From: an uncultured Eubacteriales bacterium
GTDB taxonomy: Bacteria; Bacillota; Clostridia; Christensenellales; Borkfalkiaceae
Length of the DNA stretch: 25,468 nt
Assembly: GCA_949745625.1 (NCBI GenBank)
Contig: CATJZR010000096.1
Span: 1 to 25,468 of the forward strand
Direction: 5' to 3'
Shown here piece by piece: positions 1 through 7,166 of this stretch. Position numbers and translations under genes: made by a program. The notes beneath the pieces are model-generated. The model did not search any database. It saw only the letters and a program-made list of their open reading frames with translations, and was not told where the DNA came from. Positions within the stretch are counted from its first letter, which is position 1; every line of letters begins with the position of its first letter.

Positions 1-156
1 AATTTTATCGATTTTTATTACAGCGTCGTCCTGAATATTCAGACATTTGCCGCAATTATCGCAAATTTTATTTTTGTCTAAATCGCATATTTCACATTCC
101 AGGCAACCTATACAATCCCTATCGTATAATACGCATTTTTCAGTGTTCTTTTCCAT
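1..156 (-). CDS. Cys-rich ferredoxin-like small protein, 3' end outside window
   Basis: An open frame of 52 codons runs from ATG at 156 to the window edge without a stop, so the C-terminus is missing. The visible part holds eight cysteines: C8, then C15-x2-C18-x2-C21-x2-C24, then C32-x2-C35-x2-C38. The first cluster has the CxxCxxCxxC spacing of ferredoxin-type 4Fe-4S sites; the second resembles a zinc-knuckle or a further Fe-S half-site. I do not recognise a named family, and metal binding is inferred from the spacing only. The gene is divergent from lexA. Its sigma-A-like promoter ends six bases before the ATG and there is no Shine-Dalgarno sequence, so the mRNA is probably leaderless. It is too short and regular to be random sequence. 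Confidence 0.72.
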   Translation of the reverse strand, partial: MEKNTEKCVLYDRDCIGCLECEICDLDKNKICDNCGKCLNIQDDAVIKIDKI

Positions 157-162
157 AATTAA

Positions 163-191
163 ATTATAACACAGTATAAAATTAAAAACAA
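163..191 (-). promoter_or_regulatory. Extended -10 promoter of the Cys-rich gene
   Basis: On the minus strand TTGTTT (186-191) is followed, after a 17-base spacer, by TATAAT (163-168), preceded by TGT as in an extended -10. Only six bases (157-162) separate the -10 from the ATG at 156, which places the expected start of transcription on the start codon itself. Confidence 0.6.
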
Positions 192-204
192 GCAAAAAAA
201 TATA

Positions 205-218
205 GAACAAATGTTTGC
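205..218 (+). promoter_or_regulatory. LexA (SOS) box in the lexA promoter
   Basis: GAAC-AAAT-GTTT at 205-216 fits the Firmicutes SOS box core GAACRNRYGTTY. It touches the -35 element of lexA (TTGCTT, 215-220), the normal arrangement for autorepression. It also lies upstream of the divergent Cys-rich gene's promoter. Confidence 0.8.
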
Positions 219-243
219 TTTTATTTATTATATATGGTACAAT
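215..243 (+). promoter_or_regulatory. lexA promoter
   Basis: A weak -35 TTGCTT (215-220), a 17-base spacer and -10 TACAAT (238-243). The -35 overlaps the LexA box. Predicted initiation near 250 leaves a leader of about 10 bases that begins at the Shine-Dalgarno GGGAGG (249-254). Confidence 0.65.
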
Positions 244-259
244 GATTTGGGAGGCTGAA

Positions 260-841
260 ATGAAGCGTGTTGATAAAAGTGAAATGATATTTGATTTTAT
301 GCAAAAATTCATTGCAGAAAACGGATATTCACCTACTGTTAGGGAAATTTGCAGGGCTTGCGACATTAAATCTACTGCCACCGTTTTTACTTATATAAAC
401 GAGCTTGCTGACCGCGGAGTTATAAATAAGGCAGATAATAGAAACCGTGCGGTTTCTTTAAAACAAAAGGTCGTTAACGTGCCTCTTATCGGCACTGTTG
501 CTGCAGGACAGCCCATTTTTGCCACCGAAAATTATGAAGGCGTATATTCTATACCTAATAATTTCTTTATTGGTGACGATTTGTTTATGCTCAACGTAAA
601 GGGCGATTCTATGATTAATATAGGTATGTTTGACGGAGACAAAATAGTTGTTAAAAAGCAGGAAACTGCAGATAACGGCGATATAGTCGTTGCTCTCGTT
701 GATGATAGTGCAACGGTTAAAAGATTTTTCAAGAGAGATGGAAATATCATTCTCCACCCAGAAAACGACGATATGCGGGACTTTATTTTTAAAGACGTTC
801 AGATTTTAGGCAAAGTCGTCGGACTAATGAGAAACATTTAA
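260..841 (+). CDS. lexA: LexA repressor (SOS regulator)
   Basis: LexA represses DNA-repair genes and is inactivated by RecA-stimulated self-cleavage. From ATG 260 the protein is 193 residues, close to the usual 200-205. Residues 1-60 form the winged helix-turn-helix. The Ala82-Gly83 cleavage site (VAAGQP) is followed by the S24-type protease fold, with the catalytic Ser117 in GDSM and Lys154 in TVKRF. A longer frame opens at 215, but ATG 260 is preferred because GGGAGG stands at 249-254 with a 5-base gap, and the upstream codons lie in the promoter and operator. A LexA box covers the promoter, so autoregulation is expected. It is the only intact plus-strand gene here, convergent with rluB across a shared terminator. 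Confidence 0.96.
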   Translation: MKRVDKSEMIFDFMQKFIAENGYSPTVREICRACDIKSTATVFTYINELADRGVINKADNRNRAVSLKQKVVNVPLIGTVAAGQPIFATENYEGVYSIPNNFFIGDDLFMLNVKGDSMINIGMFDGDKIVVKKQETADNGDIVVALVDDSATVKRFFKRDGNIILHPENDDMRDFIFKDVQILGKVVGLMRNI

Positions 842-842
842 T

Positions 843-875
843 AAAAAGCGTTTTGCATCATGCAAAACGCTTTTT
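843..875. terminator. Bidirectional terminator between lexA and rluB
   Basis: A perfect 15-bp inverted repeat (843-857 with 861-875) around a 3-base loop, with an A-tract on one side and a T-tract on the other. It lies two bases after the lexA stop and four before the rluB stop, so it can end both convergent transcripts. Confidence 0.9.
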
Positions 876-878
876 AAA

Positions 879-1577
879 TTATATCGACATCAAATAATTG
901 ACTTCTTGTTTGCTTAGCTTTCTGTAATTGCCTCTGTCAAGCCCGCGTAAAGACAGTTCTCCAATCTTAATGCGCTTTAACAGTATCACCTCTTTCCCTA
1001 TTGCCGCAAACATTTTGCGCACTTCGCGGTTTTTGCCTTCGTAGAGAGTCACGTGAGCTTTGGTGTAGTCTCTATTTGTTTCAACAATATGAGCTTTACA
1101 CTTTTTAGTTACGTATCCGTCGATTTCTATACCGCTACGAATAGGATTTAAATCCGTTTCCGTAAGTTTGCCCTCCACCTTAACGAGATAAGTTTTGGGG
1201 ACGTTGTTCGACGGATGTGTCAAATGCTGGGCAAGTTCACCGTCGGTCGTAAGTATTATAAGTCCTTCACTGTCGTAATCCAATCTTCCTACGGGATAAA
1301 TGCGCCCTGCATTTTCAGGCATCAAATCAAGAACGGTTTTTCTTCCCTTCTCGTCTGAAACGCTGCAAATATAGCCCTTCGGTTTATTCAGAATGTAATA
1401 TTCGTTTTTCTTTAATGCAATAGTCTTGCCGTCTACGCAAACCTCGTCGCCATCGACGACTTCTGCGCCAAGCAAAGCCGTGAGCCCGTTTACCGTTACT
1501 CTTTTATCCTGTATAAGCTTGTCACATTCTCTTCTTGAAGCTATTCCCGAAGCCGCAAGGTATTTATTTATTCTCAT
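879..1577 (-). CDS. rluB: Ribosomal large-subunit pseudouridine synthase (RluB/RsuA family)
   Basis: This enzyme isomerises a uridine of 23S rRNA to pseudouridine. An S4 RNA-binding domain occupies residues 1-48. The catalytic domain carries the family motif GRLDYDSEGL with the nucleophile Asp100, then a LTTDGELAQ stretch. At 232 residues it is near the 240 typical of Firmicutes RluB. It ends the gene group DUF2953-gerW-carboxypeptidase-rluB. The B. subtilis rluB is likewise near scpAB and dacB, which supports RluB over the other RsuA-type enzymes. The exact target uridine is inferred from the family. The start at ATG 1577 opens directly into the S4 domain. Confidence 0.9.
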   Translation of the reverse strand: MRINKYLAASGIASRRECDKLIQDKRVTVNGLTALLGAEVVDGDEVCVDGKTIALKKNEYYILNKPKGYICSVSDEKGRKTVLDLMPENAGRIYPVGRLDYDSEGLIILTTDGELAQHLTHPSNNVPKTYLVKVEGKLTETDLNPIRSGIEIDGYVTKKCKAHIVETNRDYTKAHVTLYEGKNREVRKMFAAIGKEVILLKRIKIGELSLRGLDRGNYRKLSKQEVNYLMSI

Positions 1578-1602
1578 TATATAGTCCGTAAAAGTTTATT
1601 TA

Positions 1603-2589
1603 CTATATACTATATAATTTGCCTGTAAAAATCAACTTATTTTCATTGTAAATGAGAAGTTGTGCAAATTCTTCGCAATTTTCGACCGGTTCTATACGGT
1701 AAGATATTTTTGCTGTGTTTTCTACAACCAATTTTTCGTCGTTTTTAAGCTTGCAAAGTCTTCCGTTAAGATTAAAAGCCTTACCGCAATCTAACTTTAA
1801 AAGCTTAAACTTTTTAAAACATGTTTCAAAAATATTGATACTGCGTTCGTACATTTCCGGGCAATTCAGAACTACGGTTACTACGTCCATCCCTCCTCGT
1901 TCGGCAGAAGACACCAGACATCTGCCTGCTTTTAAAGTGTATCCCGTCTTGATGCCGTTGGCGTTCTCGTATTTATAGAGAATTTTATTTTTATTTACAA
2001 AGCTTTTATATTTGCCTTTATAGCTTTTAGTGGAAACTATTTGCTTAAAGGTTTCATTTTTCATAGCGTAGCAAGCTATGGTACACAAATCATAAGCCGT
2101 CGTATAATGGTTGTCGTTGGGGAGTCCGCTCGGGTTCGTGAAATTAGAATTATTTGCACCGATTGCTTTTGCCTTCTCGCACATAACTTCTGCAAATTTT
2201 TCAATGCTTCCGCTATGATGTATTGCAAGCGCCACGGCACTGTCGTTTCCCGACCGCAGCATAAGTCCGTAAAGTAAATCTCTGATGTCAATCTTTTCTT
2301 CTTTTTGAAGATAAATGCTTGACCCTTCGACACCAACCGCGGCATCGGGCACTGTAATCTCTTCGTCGAGATTGCAGTCTTCAATAGCTATAATTGCAGT
2401 GAGAATTTTTGTCGTACTTGCCATAGGCAGGCGCTCGTGCGCATTGCTTTCCGTCAATACCGTTCCTGTAGATAGCTCCATTGCAATTTCTGCACGCGCG
2501 CTCGCGTGTACGTTAATGCCTTGCGTTGCCACAGTTATGCACGAAAATGCCACCGCCAGACTCAGTAAAGATAAAATAAATTTACGCAT
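1603..2589 (-). CDS. D-alanyl-D-alanine carboxypeptidase (short form, sporulation operon)
   Basis: A low-molecular-weight penicillin-binding protein of family S11, which trims the terminal D-Ala from peptidoglycan stem peptides outside the membrane. Residues 1-30 are a signal peptide. All three active-site motifs are present: S58-T-T-K61, S113-G-N115 and K214-T-G216. At 328 residues it is shorter than the usual 380 or so, and the C-terminal beta domain is reduced to about 60 residues, with no obvious amphipathic membrane anchor. Its ATG overlaps the end of gerW by 8 bases, so translation is probably coupled. With gerW, the neighbouring scpAB and a forespore-like promoter upstream, a role in spore cortex modification (as for DacB or DacF) is likely but not shown by the sequence. 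Confidence 0.92.
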   Translation of the reverse strand: MRKFILSLLSLAVAFSCITVATQGINVHASARAEIAMELSTGTVLTESNAHERLPMASTTKILTAIIAIEDCNLDEEITVPDAAVGVEGSSIYLQKEEKIDIRDLLYGLMLRSGNDSAVALAIHHSGSIEKFAEVMCEKAKAIGANNSNFTNPSGLPNDNHYTTAYDLCTIACYAMKNETFKQIVSTKSYKGKYKSFVNKNKILYKYENANGIKTGYTLKAGRCLVSSAERGGMDVVTVVLNCPEMYERSINIFETCFKKFKLLKLDCGKAFNLNGRLCKLKNDEKLVVENTAKISYRIEPVENCEEFAQLLIYNENKLIFTGKLYSI

Positions 2590-2956
2590 TGTCTGAAATT
2601 TTATGCATCAATTCGCCCGTTTTGTCTATAAGCGTATCGATTGCTCCCTCTTCCATTTTAAGCAGTCTGCAACCTTTACCGTCGTCCACCAGAAATCCCT
2701 TCGGCTTAACTGTAATAACGGTTCCGTTACCGCCTGCAAGTTTAAAACCATCAGATTCTTTAAAAGTTTTGATGTCGCCGTATTCCCCGCCGCCGCTTAG
2801 GTTTACCACTGTGACGGACGAAAGCGGAATAACTTCTGCTCCGCTTACGGTGATAATGGATTTACCTATTACTGTGTTTGCGTCGGCAACCTTGTCGATA
2901 GATAAAGCGGGTTGGCTAAAGTCTTTTTCTTTGTCTTTTTTAATTTTTGCGTTCAT
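2582..2956 (-). CDS. gerW: GerW/YtfJ family sporulation protein
   Basis: A 124-residue protein of the YtfJ (GerW) family. In B. subtilis the homologue is made in the forespore and is needed for lysozyme-type germination. Visible family features are the ANTVIGKSI start of the domain (26-34), the VIPLSSV strand, the Gly-rich GGGEYG segment (55-60), AGGNG and the TVKPKGFLV motif (82-90). There is no signal peptide. The start overlaps the end of the DUF2953-like gene and the stop overlaps the next ATG, so three genes form a tightly coupled unit. The N-terminal 20 residues are Lys-rich and variable. Confidence 0.88.
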   Translation of the reverse strand: MNAKIKKDKEKDFSQPALSIDKVADANTVIGKSIITVSGAEVIPLSSVTVVNLSGGGEYGDIKTFKESDGFKLAGGNGTVITVKPKGFLVDDGKGCRLLKMEEGAIDTLIDKTGELMHKISDNA

Positions 2957-3455
2957 TTAATTTCTCCATTAATATTGCTATAATAATCTTTGTGATAACG
3001 AAAAGGTTTATTATCGTTACTGCTTTGGCGTAATATCTTATTTCAGAATGCTCCTGATTTAAAACCGTATAATTCCTTAGCTTGACAGTGTTGCCGTTAA
3101 TCTTTAAAAAATTATACAATGCCGTAGTTAATCCGTGTTGGGCAAGAGCCGCGTAAGCATTTTCCTGTTTCATAACTCCGAAATCGGTCAACTGAATAAT
3201 TTTATGAATACATAGCTTATTGAAAATTTTATAAAAATTTAATTTAAAAGTTTCAAAGCTTATATTTTTGCTTTTACCGTTAACCTGCATTTCGTTTAAT
3301 TTATCTTTGACTGTATTGATGTTGTAAATTCGTATAAATCTGAAAATAGTAATGTTAATACTTGCGTATTTTTGTTCAGTGTTTATATAAATGTAATTGA
3401 AGACGTGTATGGGAAAAACAGATATTAAAAATCCCGCCGCCGCTATATAAATCAT
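2940..3455 (-). CDS. DUF2953-like membrane-associated protein
   Basis: About 171 residues from ATG 3455. A hydrophobic segment at the N-terminus (about residues 2-20) and a second near the C-terminus (about 145-165) bracket a polar, basic middle part. Position between scpB and gerW and the overall pattern match the DUF2953 proteins of clostridia, whose function is unknown. The frame extends upstream to 3527, but that part overlaps the scpB terminator. A GTG at 3467 is an in-frame alternative, lying five bases after the forespore-type -10 element; ATG 3455 is the more conventional choice. No good Shine-Dalgarno precedes either. Family assignment is from memory of synteny and pattern, so moderate confidence. 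Confidence 0.7.
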   Translation of the reverse strand: MIYIAAAGFLISVFPIHVFNYIYINTEQKYASINITIFRFIRIYNINTVKDKLNEMQVNGKSKNISFETFKLNFYKIFNKLCIHKIIQLTDFGVMKQENAYAALAQHGLTTALYNFLKINGNTVKLRNYTVLNQEHSEIRYYAKAVTIINLFVITKIIIAILMEKLNERKN

Positions 3456-3472
3456 CGCTACGCTCACGGTAT

Positions 3473-3502
3473 TATTATTTGTAACGGTATGGTAAATTAT
3501 AC
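3473..3502 (-). promoter_or_regulatory. Sigma-G/F-like promoter of the gerW operon
   Basis: GTATA (3498-3502), an 18-base spacer, then AATAATA (3473-3479). The sigma-G consensus is approximately GHATR and CATWHTA, so one base of the -10 differs. It starts inside the T-tract of the scpB terminator. Five bases separate it from a GTG (3467) in frame with the DUF2953-like gene. TATAAT at 3496-3501 could also act as a sigma-A -10, but no -35 is visible. Confidence 0.5.
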
Positions 3503-3530
3503 AAAAAATAAAAGAGTGCCGAAGCACTCT
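3503..3530 (-). terminator. scpB terminator with UUCG loop
   Basis: On the minus strand AGAGTGC-TTCG-GCACTCT (3513-3530) is followed by the T-rich stretch TTTATTTTTT. It starts three bases after the scpB stop and closes the lysA-scpB operon. Confidence 0.88.
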
Positions 3531-3533
3531 TAA

Positions 3534-4235
3534 TTATTCTATTTTTATTATGTCGTCTTCTTCTGAAATAAAATCGGGTATCTCATAGCCGTCTTCTGAA
3601 ACTGTTTCTGTCTTTTCCTTGACCGATTCTTCTTCGTTATGTTGTTCGGTGTATTCGTCTTTTTGGTAAAGATAATTTCCATCCTCTTCGTCTTGCGACA
3701 GCAACGAATTATTCAGCTCGGCTATCTGAGCCATAAGCTCGTCGTAATCGGGCAGCTCGTCAATGGAATTAAGCTTGAAGCGTTTTAAAAAGTTATCCGT
3801 CGTAGCATACAAAATCGGTTTCCCGACTGCGTCCTTTCTTCCGCACGGAACTATCATTTCAAGCTCAAGCAGGGTATGTATTGCGTAGTCGCAGCTAACT
3901 TGTCTGATTTCCTCAAGCTCGGGTTTAGTTATTGGCTGTTTATAAGCTATAAGCGCGGCACATTCCAAAATGGTTTTGGTAAATTCCTTTTCCTTAATCG
4001 GTGTAATTACGTCCGATACCGCATTTTTATACTTCGGATTTGTTGCAAATTGAAGTTTTCCGTTAAATGTCAGCAGATGAATTCCACTGTCGTCACTGTA
4101 TTTTTCTTTAAGTTCGCTTATACTTGCGTTAACCGATTTTAAACTGCAATCAAGTTTTTCAACAATAAATTTCACGGGCACCGCTTCACCTGATGCGAAC
4201 ACTATTGCCTCAATTATATTCGTCAAATTCTCCAC
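3534..4235 (-). CDS. scpB: Segregation and condensation protein ScpB
   Basis: ScpB is the winged-helix kite subunit of the SMC-ScpAB condensin, which compacts and segregates the chromosome. Two winged-helix domains occupy roughly residues 1-80 and 85-160, including the conserved AYKQPITKPELEEIR segment and the GRKDAVGKP turn. The C-terminal 60 or so residues are strongly acidic and low in complexity, longer than in many homologues. The start is GTG at 4235 with an AAGGAAG Shine-Dalgarno six bases upstream, and it lies 26 bases inside scpA, so the two are translationally coupled. An intrinsic terminator follows the stop. Confidence 0.95.
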   Translation of the reverse strand: MENLTNIIEAIVFASGEAVPVKFIVEKLDCSLKSVNASISELKEKYSDDSGIHLLTFNGKLQFATNPKYKNAVSDVITPIKEKEFTKTILECAALIAYKQPITKPELEEIRQVSCDYAIHTLLELEMIVPCGRKDAVGKPILYATTDNFLKRFKLNSIDELPDYDELMAQIAELNNSLLSQDEEDGNYLYQKDEYTEQHNEEESVKEKTETVSEDGYEIPDFISEEDDIIKIE

Positions 4236-5022
4236 TTGAAACTTCCTTTATATCCCAGTCGGGATTGAGTTTAATATTTATAGTACCGAATGAACAAGCC
4301 TGTTCAACCATGATGTATTGATGCTTGAGCATTTCCAAAAGAGCCTGAAAAGTAGTTATTATTTCGTTTCTCGAATATGTCTGGAACAGACTGTCGAATT
4401 CAATCTCTTTATTTTCGATAAGCCGTTCTCTTATAAGCAAAACCTTTTCTTCAACGGTGTGAACATCTTTGGGAATTTCTTTAATATTTGCTTTTTCGCG
4501 CTGTAAGCTTTCATTACGCAGCATTAAACCTGCAAACGCTTCCAAAAGTGCGTTAATATTAAAATCTTTATAGACAATTTTTACTTTGCTGAAATCCGTT
4601 TCGGGGTCTTTGAAATAATATCCGATAGTTTCAAGGTCTTTCAATTTAGGCGTTTCGCCTTTAATAAGCTCATACTCTCTCTGTTTCAGCTGCTCGATAA
4701 GCGCTTGTTGCTCTTCACTCGCGCCGCCCATCTCTTCACCCGCGACCTCAACCACTGGAACCATGCTCTTTGATTTTATGTAAATAATTTGCGCGGCAAG
4801 CGCAAGATATTCGCTTTCCTTGTCAACATCGCGCCGAGGCTGGGTTTTCATAAACTCTATGTAGTCCAAAAACTGTTCCGTAACCTTTGAAACGAAGACG
4901 TCCTCTATTTTTATTTTTGCGACGTTAATAAGGTGCAGTAATAAATCGAGCGGGCCCTCGAAATCGTCTAGTACGGTGTTATAATCAACTACCGATTCAA
5001 AATTGTCAGAATAATTAGTCAT
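4210..5022 (-). CDS. scpA: Segregation and condensation protein ScpA
   Basis: ScpA is the kleisin that bridges the SMC heads and recruits ScpB. The 270-residue protein has the diagnostic FEGPLDLLLHLI motif near residues 22-33, where kleisin contacts SMC, then a charged central part and a C-terminal winged helix. The typical length is 240-270. It begins three bases after the stop of the M50 protease gene and overlaps scpB, in the lysA-scpB operon. Linkage to a site-2 protease and lysA is seen in many clostridia. Confidence 0.95.
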   Translation of the reverse strand: MTNYSDNFESVVDYNTVLDDFEGPLDLLLHLINVAKIKIEDVFVSKVTEQFLDYIEFMKTQPRRDVDKESEYLALAAQIIYIKSKSMVPVVEVAGEEMGGASEEQQALIEQLKQREYELIKGETPKLKDLETIGYYFKDPETDFSKVKIVYKDFNINALLEAFAGLMLRNESLQREKANIKEIPKDVHTVEEKVLLIRERLIENKEIEFDSLFQTYSRNEIITTFQALLEMLKHQYIMVEQACSFGTINIKLNPDWDIKEVSSGEFDEYN

Positions 5023-5025
5023 AAT

Positions 5026-5739
5026 TTATAATCCGAAAATTAAATTCCACAATGCGTTTATGGGATAACCCACTATATTTTCAGCGAAATAATGCAAGTA
5101 GAAGCCCAAAAAATTAAAATACTTAAAGTATTCAAGCTGAGTGTATTGAACTATTTTGGTACATACGAAGCTTTCTACAACTAGAAAAATCAATATAAAC
5201 TGTCCGTAGTTTTTTAAAAATCTTCTTACCGGATTAATTTCCCTAGTAAATGATTCCACTACTCGGAAGCCGTCAAGCGGATTGAGCGGTAAAAGATTGA
5301 AAACAAAAACCGAAAGGCTGTACAAATAAATTAAATAGAAAATGAGGCGTATAAAGTCAACGACAAAAATCGCTACCGAGGTTTCAGCAAGCGGCATTAT
5401 AACTACGCTAAATAACAGGTAAAGCGGATAAGCTATAAAAGCTATTATAAAGTTTGTAACCACTCCGGCAATCGCTGTAGTAAACAGCCCTATTCTGTAT
5501 TTTTTAAAGTTATAAGGATAAATCGGGACGGGCTTTGCCCAACCGAACCCCGTGAAAATACATAATATGCATCCAATAGGGTCTAAATGCTTTAACGGGT
5601 TTAGTGTAAGTCTGCCATACATCTTTGCGGTTGCGTCCCCGTTTTTATATGCAACGAACGCATGCGAAAATTCGTGCGGAATAAAAACGAACAGTACCGC
5701 AATTACAGAGGCAACCAACGTAATTAATTCTGTTTTCAT
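5026..5739 (-). CDS. Site-2 protease family (M50) membrane metalloprotease
   Basis: A 237-residue polytopic membrane protein with the zinc-binding motif H22-E-F-S-H26 in the first membrane segment and the third metal ligand in N153-P-L-D156-G. About five or six hydrophobic segments are visible. No PDZ domain is present, so it resembles the short YwhC/SpoIVFB-like members rather than RseP. M50 enzymes cut substrates inside the membrane; the substrate here is unknown. Its ATG overlaps the lysA stop (ATGA), and scpA follows after three bases. SpoIVFB, the partner of SpoIVB in pro-sigma-K processing, belongs to the same clan, but neither the sequence nor the location is enough to call this one SpoIVFB. 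Confidence 0.88.
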   Translation of the reverse strand: MKTELITLVASVIAVLFVFIPHEFSHAFVAYKNGDATAKMYGRLTLNPLKHLDPIGCILCIFTGFGWAKPVPIYPYNFKKYRIGLFTTAIAGVVTNFIIAFIAYPLYLLFSVVIMPLAETSVAIFVVDFIRLIFYLIYLYSLSVFVFNLLPLNPLDGFRVVESFTREINPVRRFLKNYGQFILIFLVVESFVCTKIVQYTQLEYFKYFNFLGFYLHYFAENIVGYPINALWNLIFGL

Positions 5740-7061
5740 TTAAGTCGTTCCGGAACCGCGTCGTTTCTTACGATATCGGCGTAAGTCTGCGGTTTTATTA
5801 TATATTCCGCTTTTCCTTCTTTAACGAGAATTGCAGGAGGAATCAAGATTCTGTTATAATAGCTTGCCATCGAATAGTGATACGCGCCCGTCGACAGAAC
5901 TGCAAGTATATCGCCGCTTTCAGCTTTCGGTAAAGCGACCTCCGTAGCGATAATATCGCCGCTTTCGCAGCACTTTCCCGCTATCGTTACTCTTTCTGTA
6001 CAAGGCTCGTTCGCTCTGTTAGCCAGAAGCGCAGTATATTTTGATTGATACAAGGCATAACGCGGATTTTCGAACATTCCGCCGTCAACCGCTACATATT
6101 TTTTTATTCCGACAATATCTTTAATAGCGCCGACAGTGTATAATGTTATTCCCGCTTCTCCGACAATCGACCGTCCCGGCTCAATCATTAAAAAGGGCTG
6201 ACACAACCCGTATTCCGCAGTTTTTACTTTTATAACGTCGATTATGCACTTTACATATTCGCAATAATCTTTGGGTGTGTGCGAACGGTCTCCATCGCTG
6301 TACCAAATTCCAAAACCGCCGCCCATGTTGAGAGCTTCCGTTTCGAAACCATGCGATTTTTTCATATCGGCAATAAAGCAAAGCATCTTTTCCGCTGCAA
6401 GTTCAAAAGACTTCTTTTCGAATATTTGAGAACCGATGTGGCAGTGAAAACCTTTGACGGTCAGGTTGCGCTTTTCAAGCAAATAGGTCAGCATATTTTC
6501 AGCAGAACCGTCAAATATTGAAAATCCGAATTTACTGTCCGTTCTTGCCGTCTGAACGAAAGCATGCGTGTGCGCCTCGATGCCGGGGTTAATGCGGATA
6601 AGCACATCCTGTTTTACCGCTCTTTTTGCCGCAAGCTTGTCCAAAATATCCGCTTCGTGAAAAGAATCGATGACTATTAACCCTACGCCGTTGTCGAGCG
6701 CCATCTCAAGCTCGCTTAAAAGCTTATTGTTTCCATGCAGACAAATCTTAGCGGGATTGAAGCCTGCGGAAAACGCGGTAAAAAGCTCGCCGCCTGATAC
6801 TGCGTCGATTCCGATATTCTCTTGTGCTGCGATTCTATAAATAGCTCTACAAGAAAACGCCTTCGAGGCATAAAGAACCAACCCGTGCCCGTCATAATAT
6901 TTGTCCAAGGTATCTTTGTAGGCACGCATCATATCGCGTATGTGCTTTTCGTCGTAGACGTATATTGGCGTTCCGAATTGCGTTACGATATCTACGGTGT
7001 CAATCCCGCCTATTTCCAAATGGCCCATATCGTTGATTTTGAGAGTATCTCTTTCGTTCAT
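5736..7061 (-). CDS. lysA: Diaminopimelate decarboxylase
   Basis: LysA decarboxylates meso-diaminopimelate to L-lysine, the last step of the pathway, using PLP. From ATG 7061 the protein is 441 residues. The PLP lysine lies in YASKAF (Lys67), followed by HCHIGSQ, the phosphate-binding GGGFG, EPGRSIVG, and the CCESGD motif whose cysteine completes the active site across the dimer. ATG 7067 is also in frame, but GCGGAG directly abuts it and stands six bases before ATG 7061, so 7061 is preferred. A strong sigma-A promoter precedes the gene, which heads the operon lysA-M50-scpA-scpB. Confidence 0.95.
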   Translation of the reverse strand: MNERDTLKINDMGHLEIGGIDTVDIVTQFGTPIYVYDEKHIRDMMRAYKDTLDKYYDGHGLVLYASKAFSCRAIYRIAAQENIGIDAVSGGELFTAFSAGFNPAKICLHGNNKLLSELEMALDNGVGLIVIDSFHEADILDKLAAKRAVKQDVLIRINPGIEAHTHAFVQTARTDSKFGFSIFDGSAENMLTYLLEKRNLTVKGFHCHIGSQIFEKKSFELAAEKMLCFIADMKKSHGFETEALNMGGGFGIWYSDGDRSHTPKDYCEYVKCIIDVIKVKTAEYGLCQPFLMIEPGRSIVGEAGITLYTVGAIKDIVGIKKYVAVDGGMFENPRYALYQSKYTALLANRANEPCTERVTIAGKCCESGDIIATEVALPKAESGDILAVLSTGAYHYSMASYYNRILIPPAILVKEGKAEYIIKPQTYADIVRNDAVPERLK

Positions 7062-7088
7062 TCCCATCTCCGCAAAACGTATACAAAC

Positions 7089-7117
7089 ATTTTAGCAAAA
7101 TCGTAAAAAATAGTCAA
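7089..7117 (-). promoter_or_regulatory. lysA operon promoter
   Basis: TTGACT (7112-7117), a 17-base spacer and TAAAAT (7089-7094), the -10 preceded by TGC as in an extended -10. Two elements with five of six consensus bases and ideal spacing make this a strong sigma-A promoter. Confidence 0.85.
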
Positions 7118-7125
7118 ATAATTTT

Positions 7126-7148
7126 CGGCATCCGCAGCGCGGATGCCG
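7126..7148. terminator. GC-rich hairpin after dacF
   Basis: A perfect 10-bp stem (7126-7135 with 7139-7148) and 3-base loop, 18 bases after the dacF stop. No T-tract follows directly on the minus strand; one appears only near 7101-7107. A terminator is the likeliest role, but an mRNA-stabilising 3' hairpin would look the same. Confidence 0.5.
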
Positions 7149-7166
7149 TATTCAAAATTTATTAAA

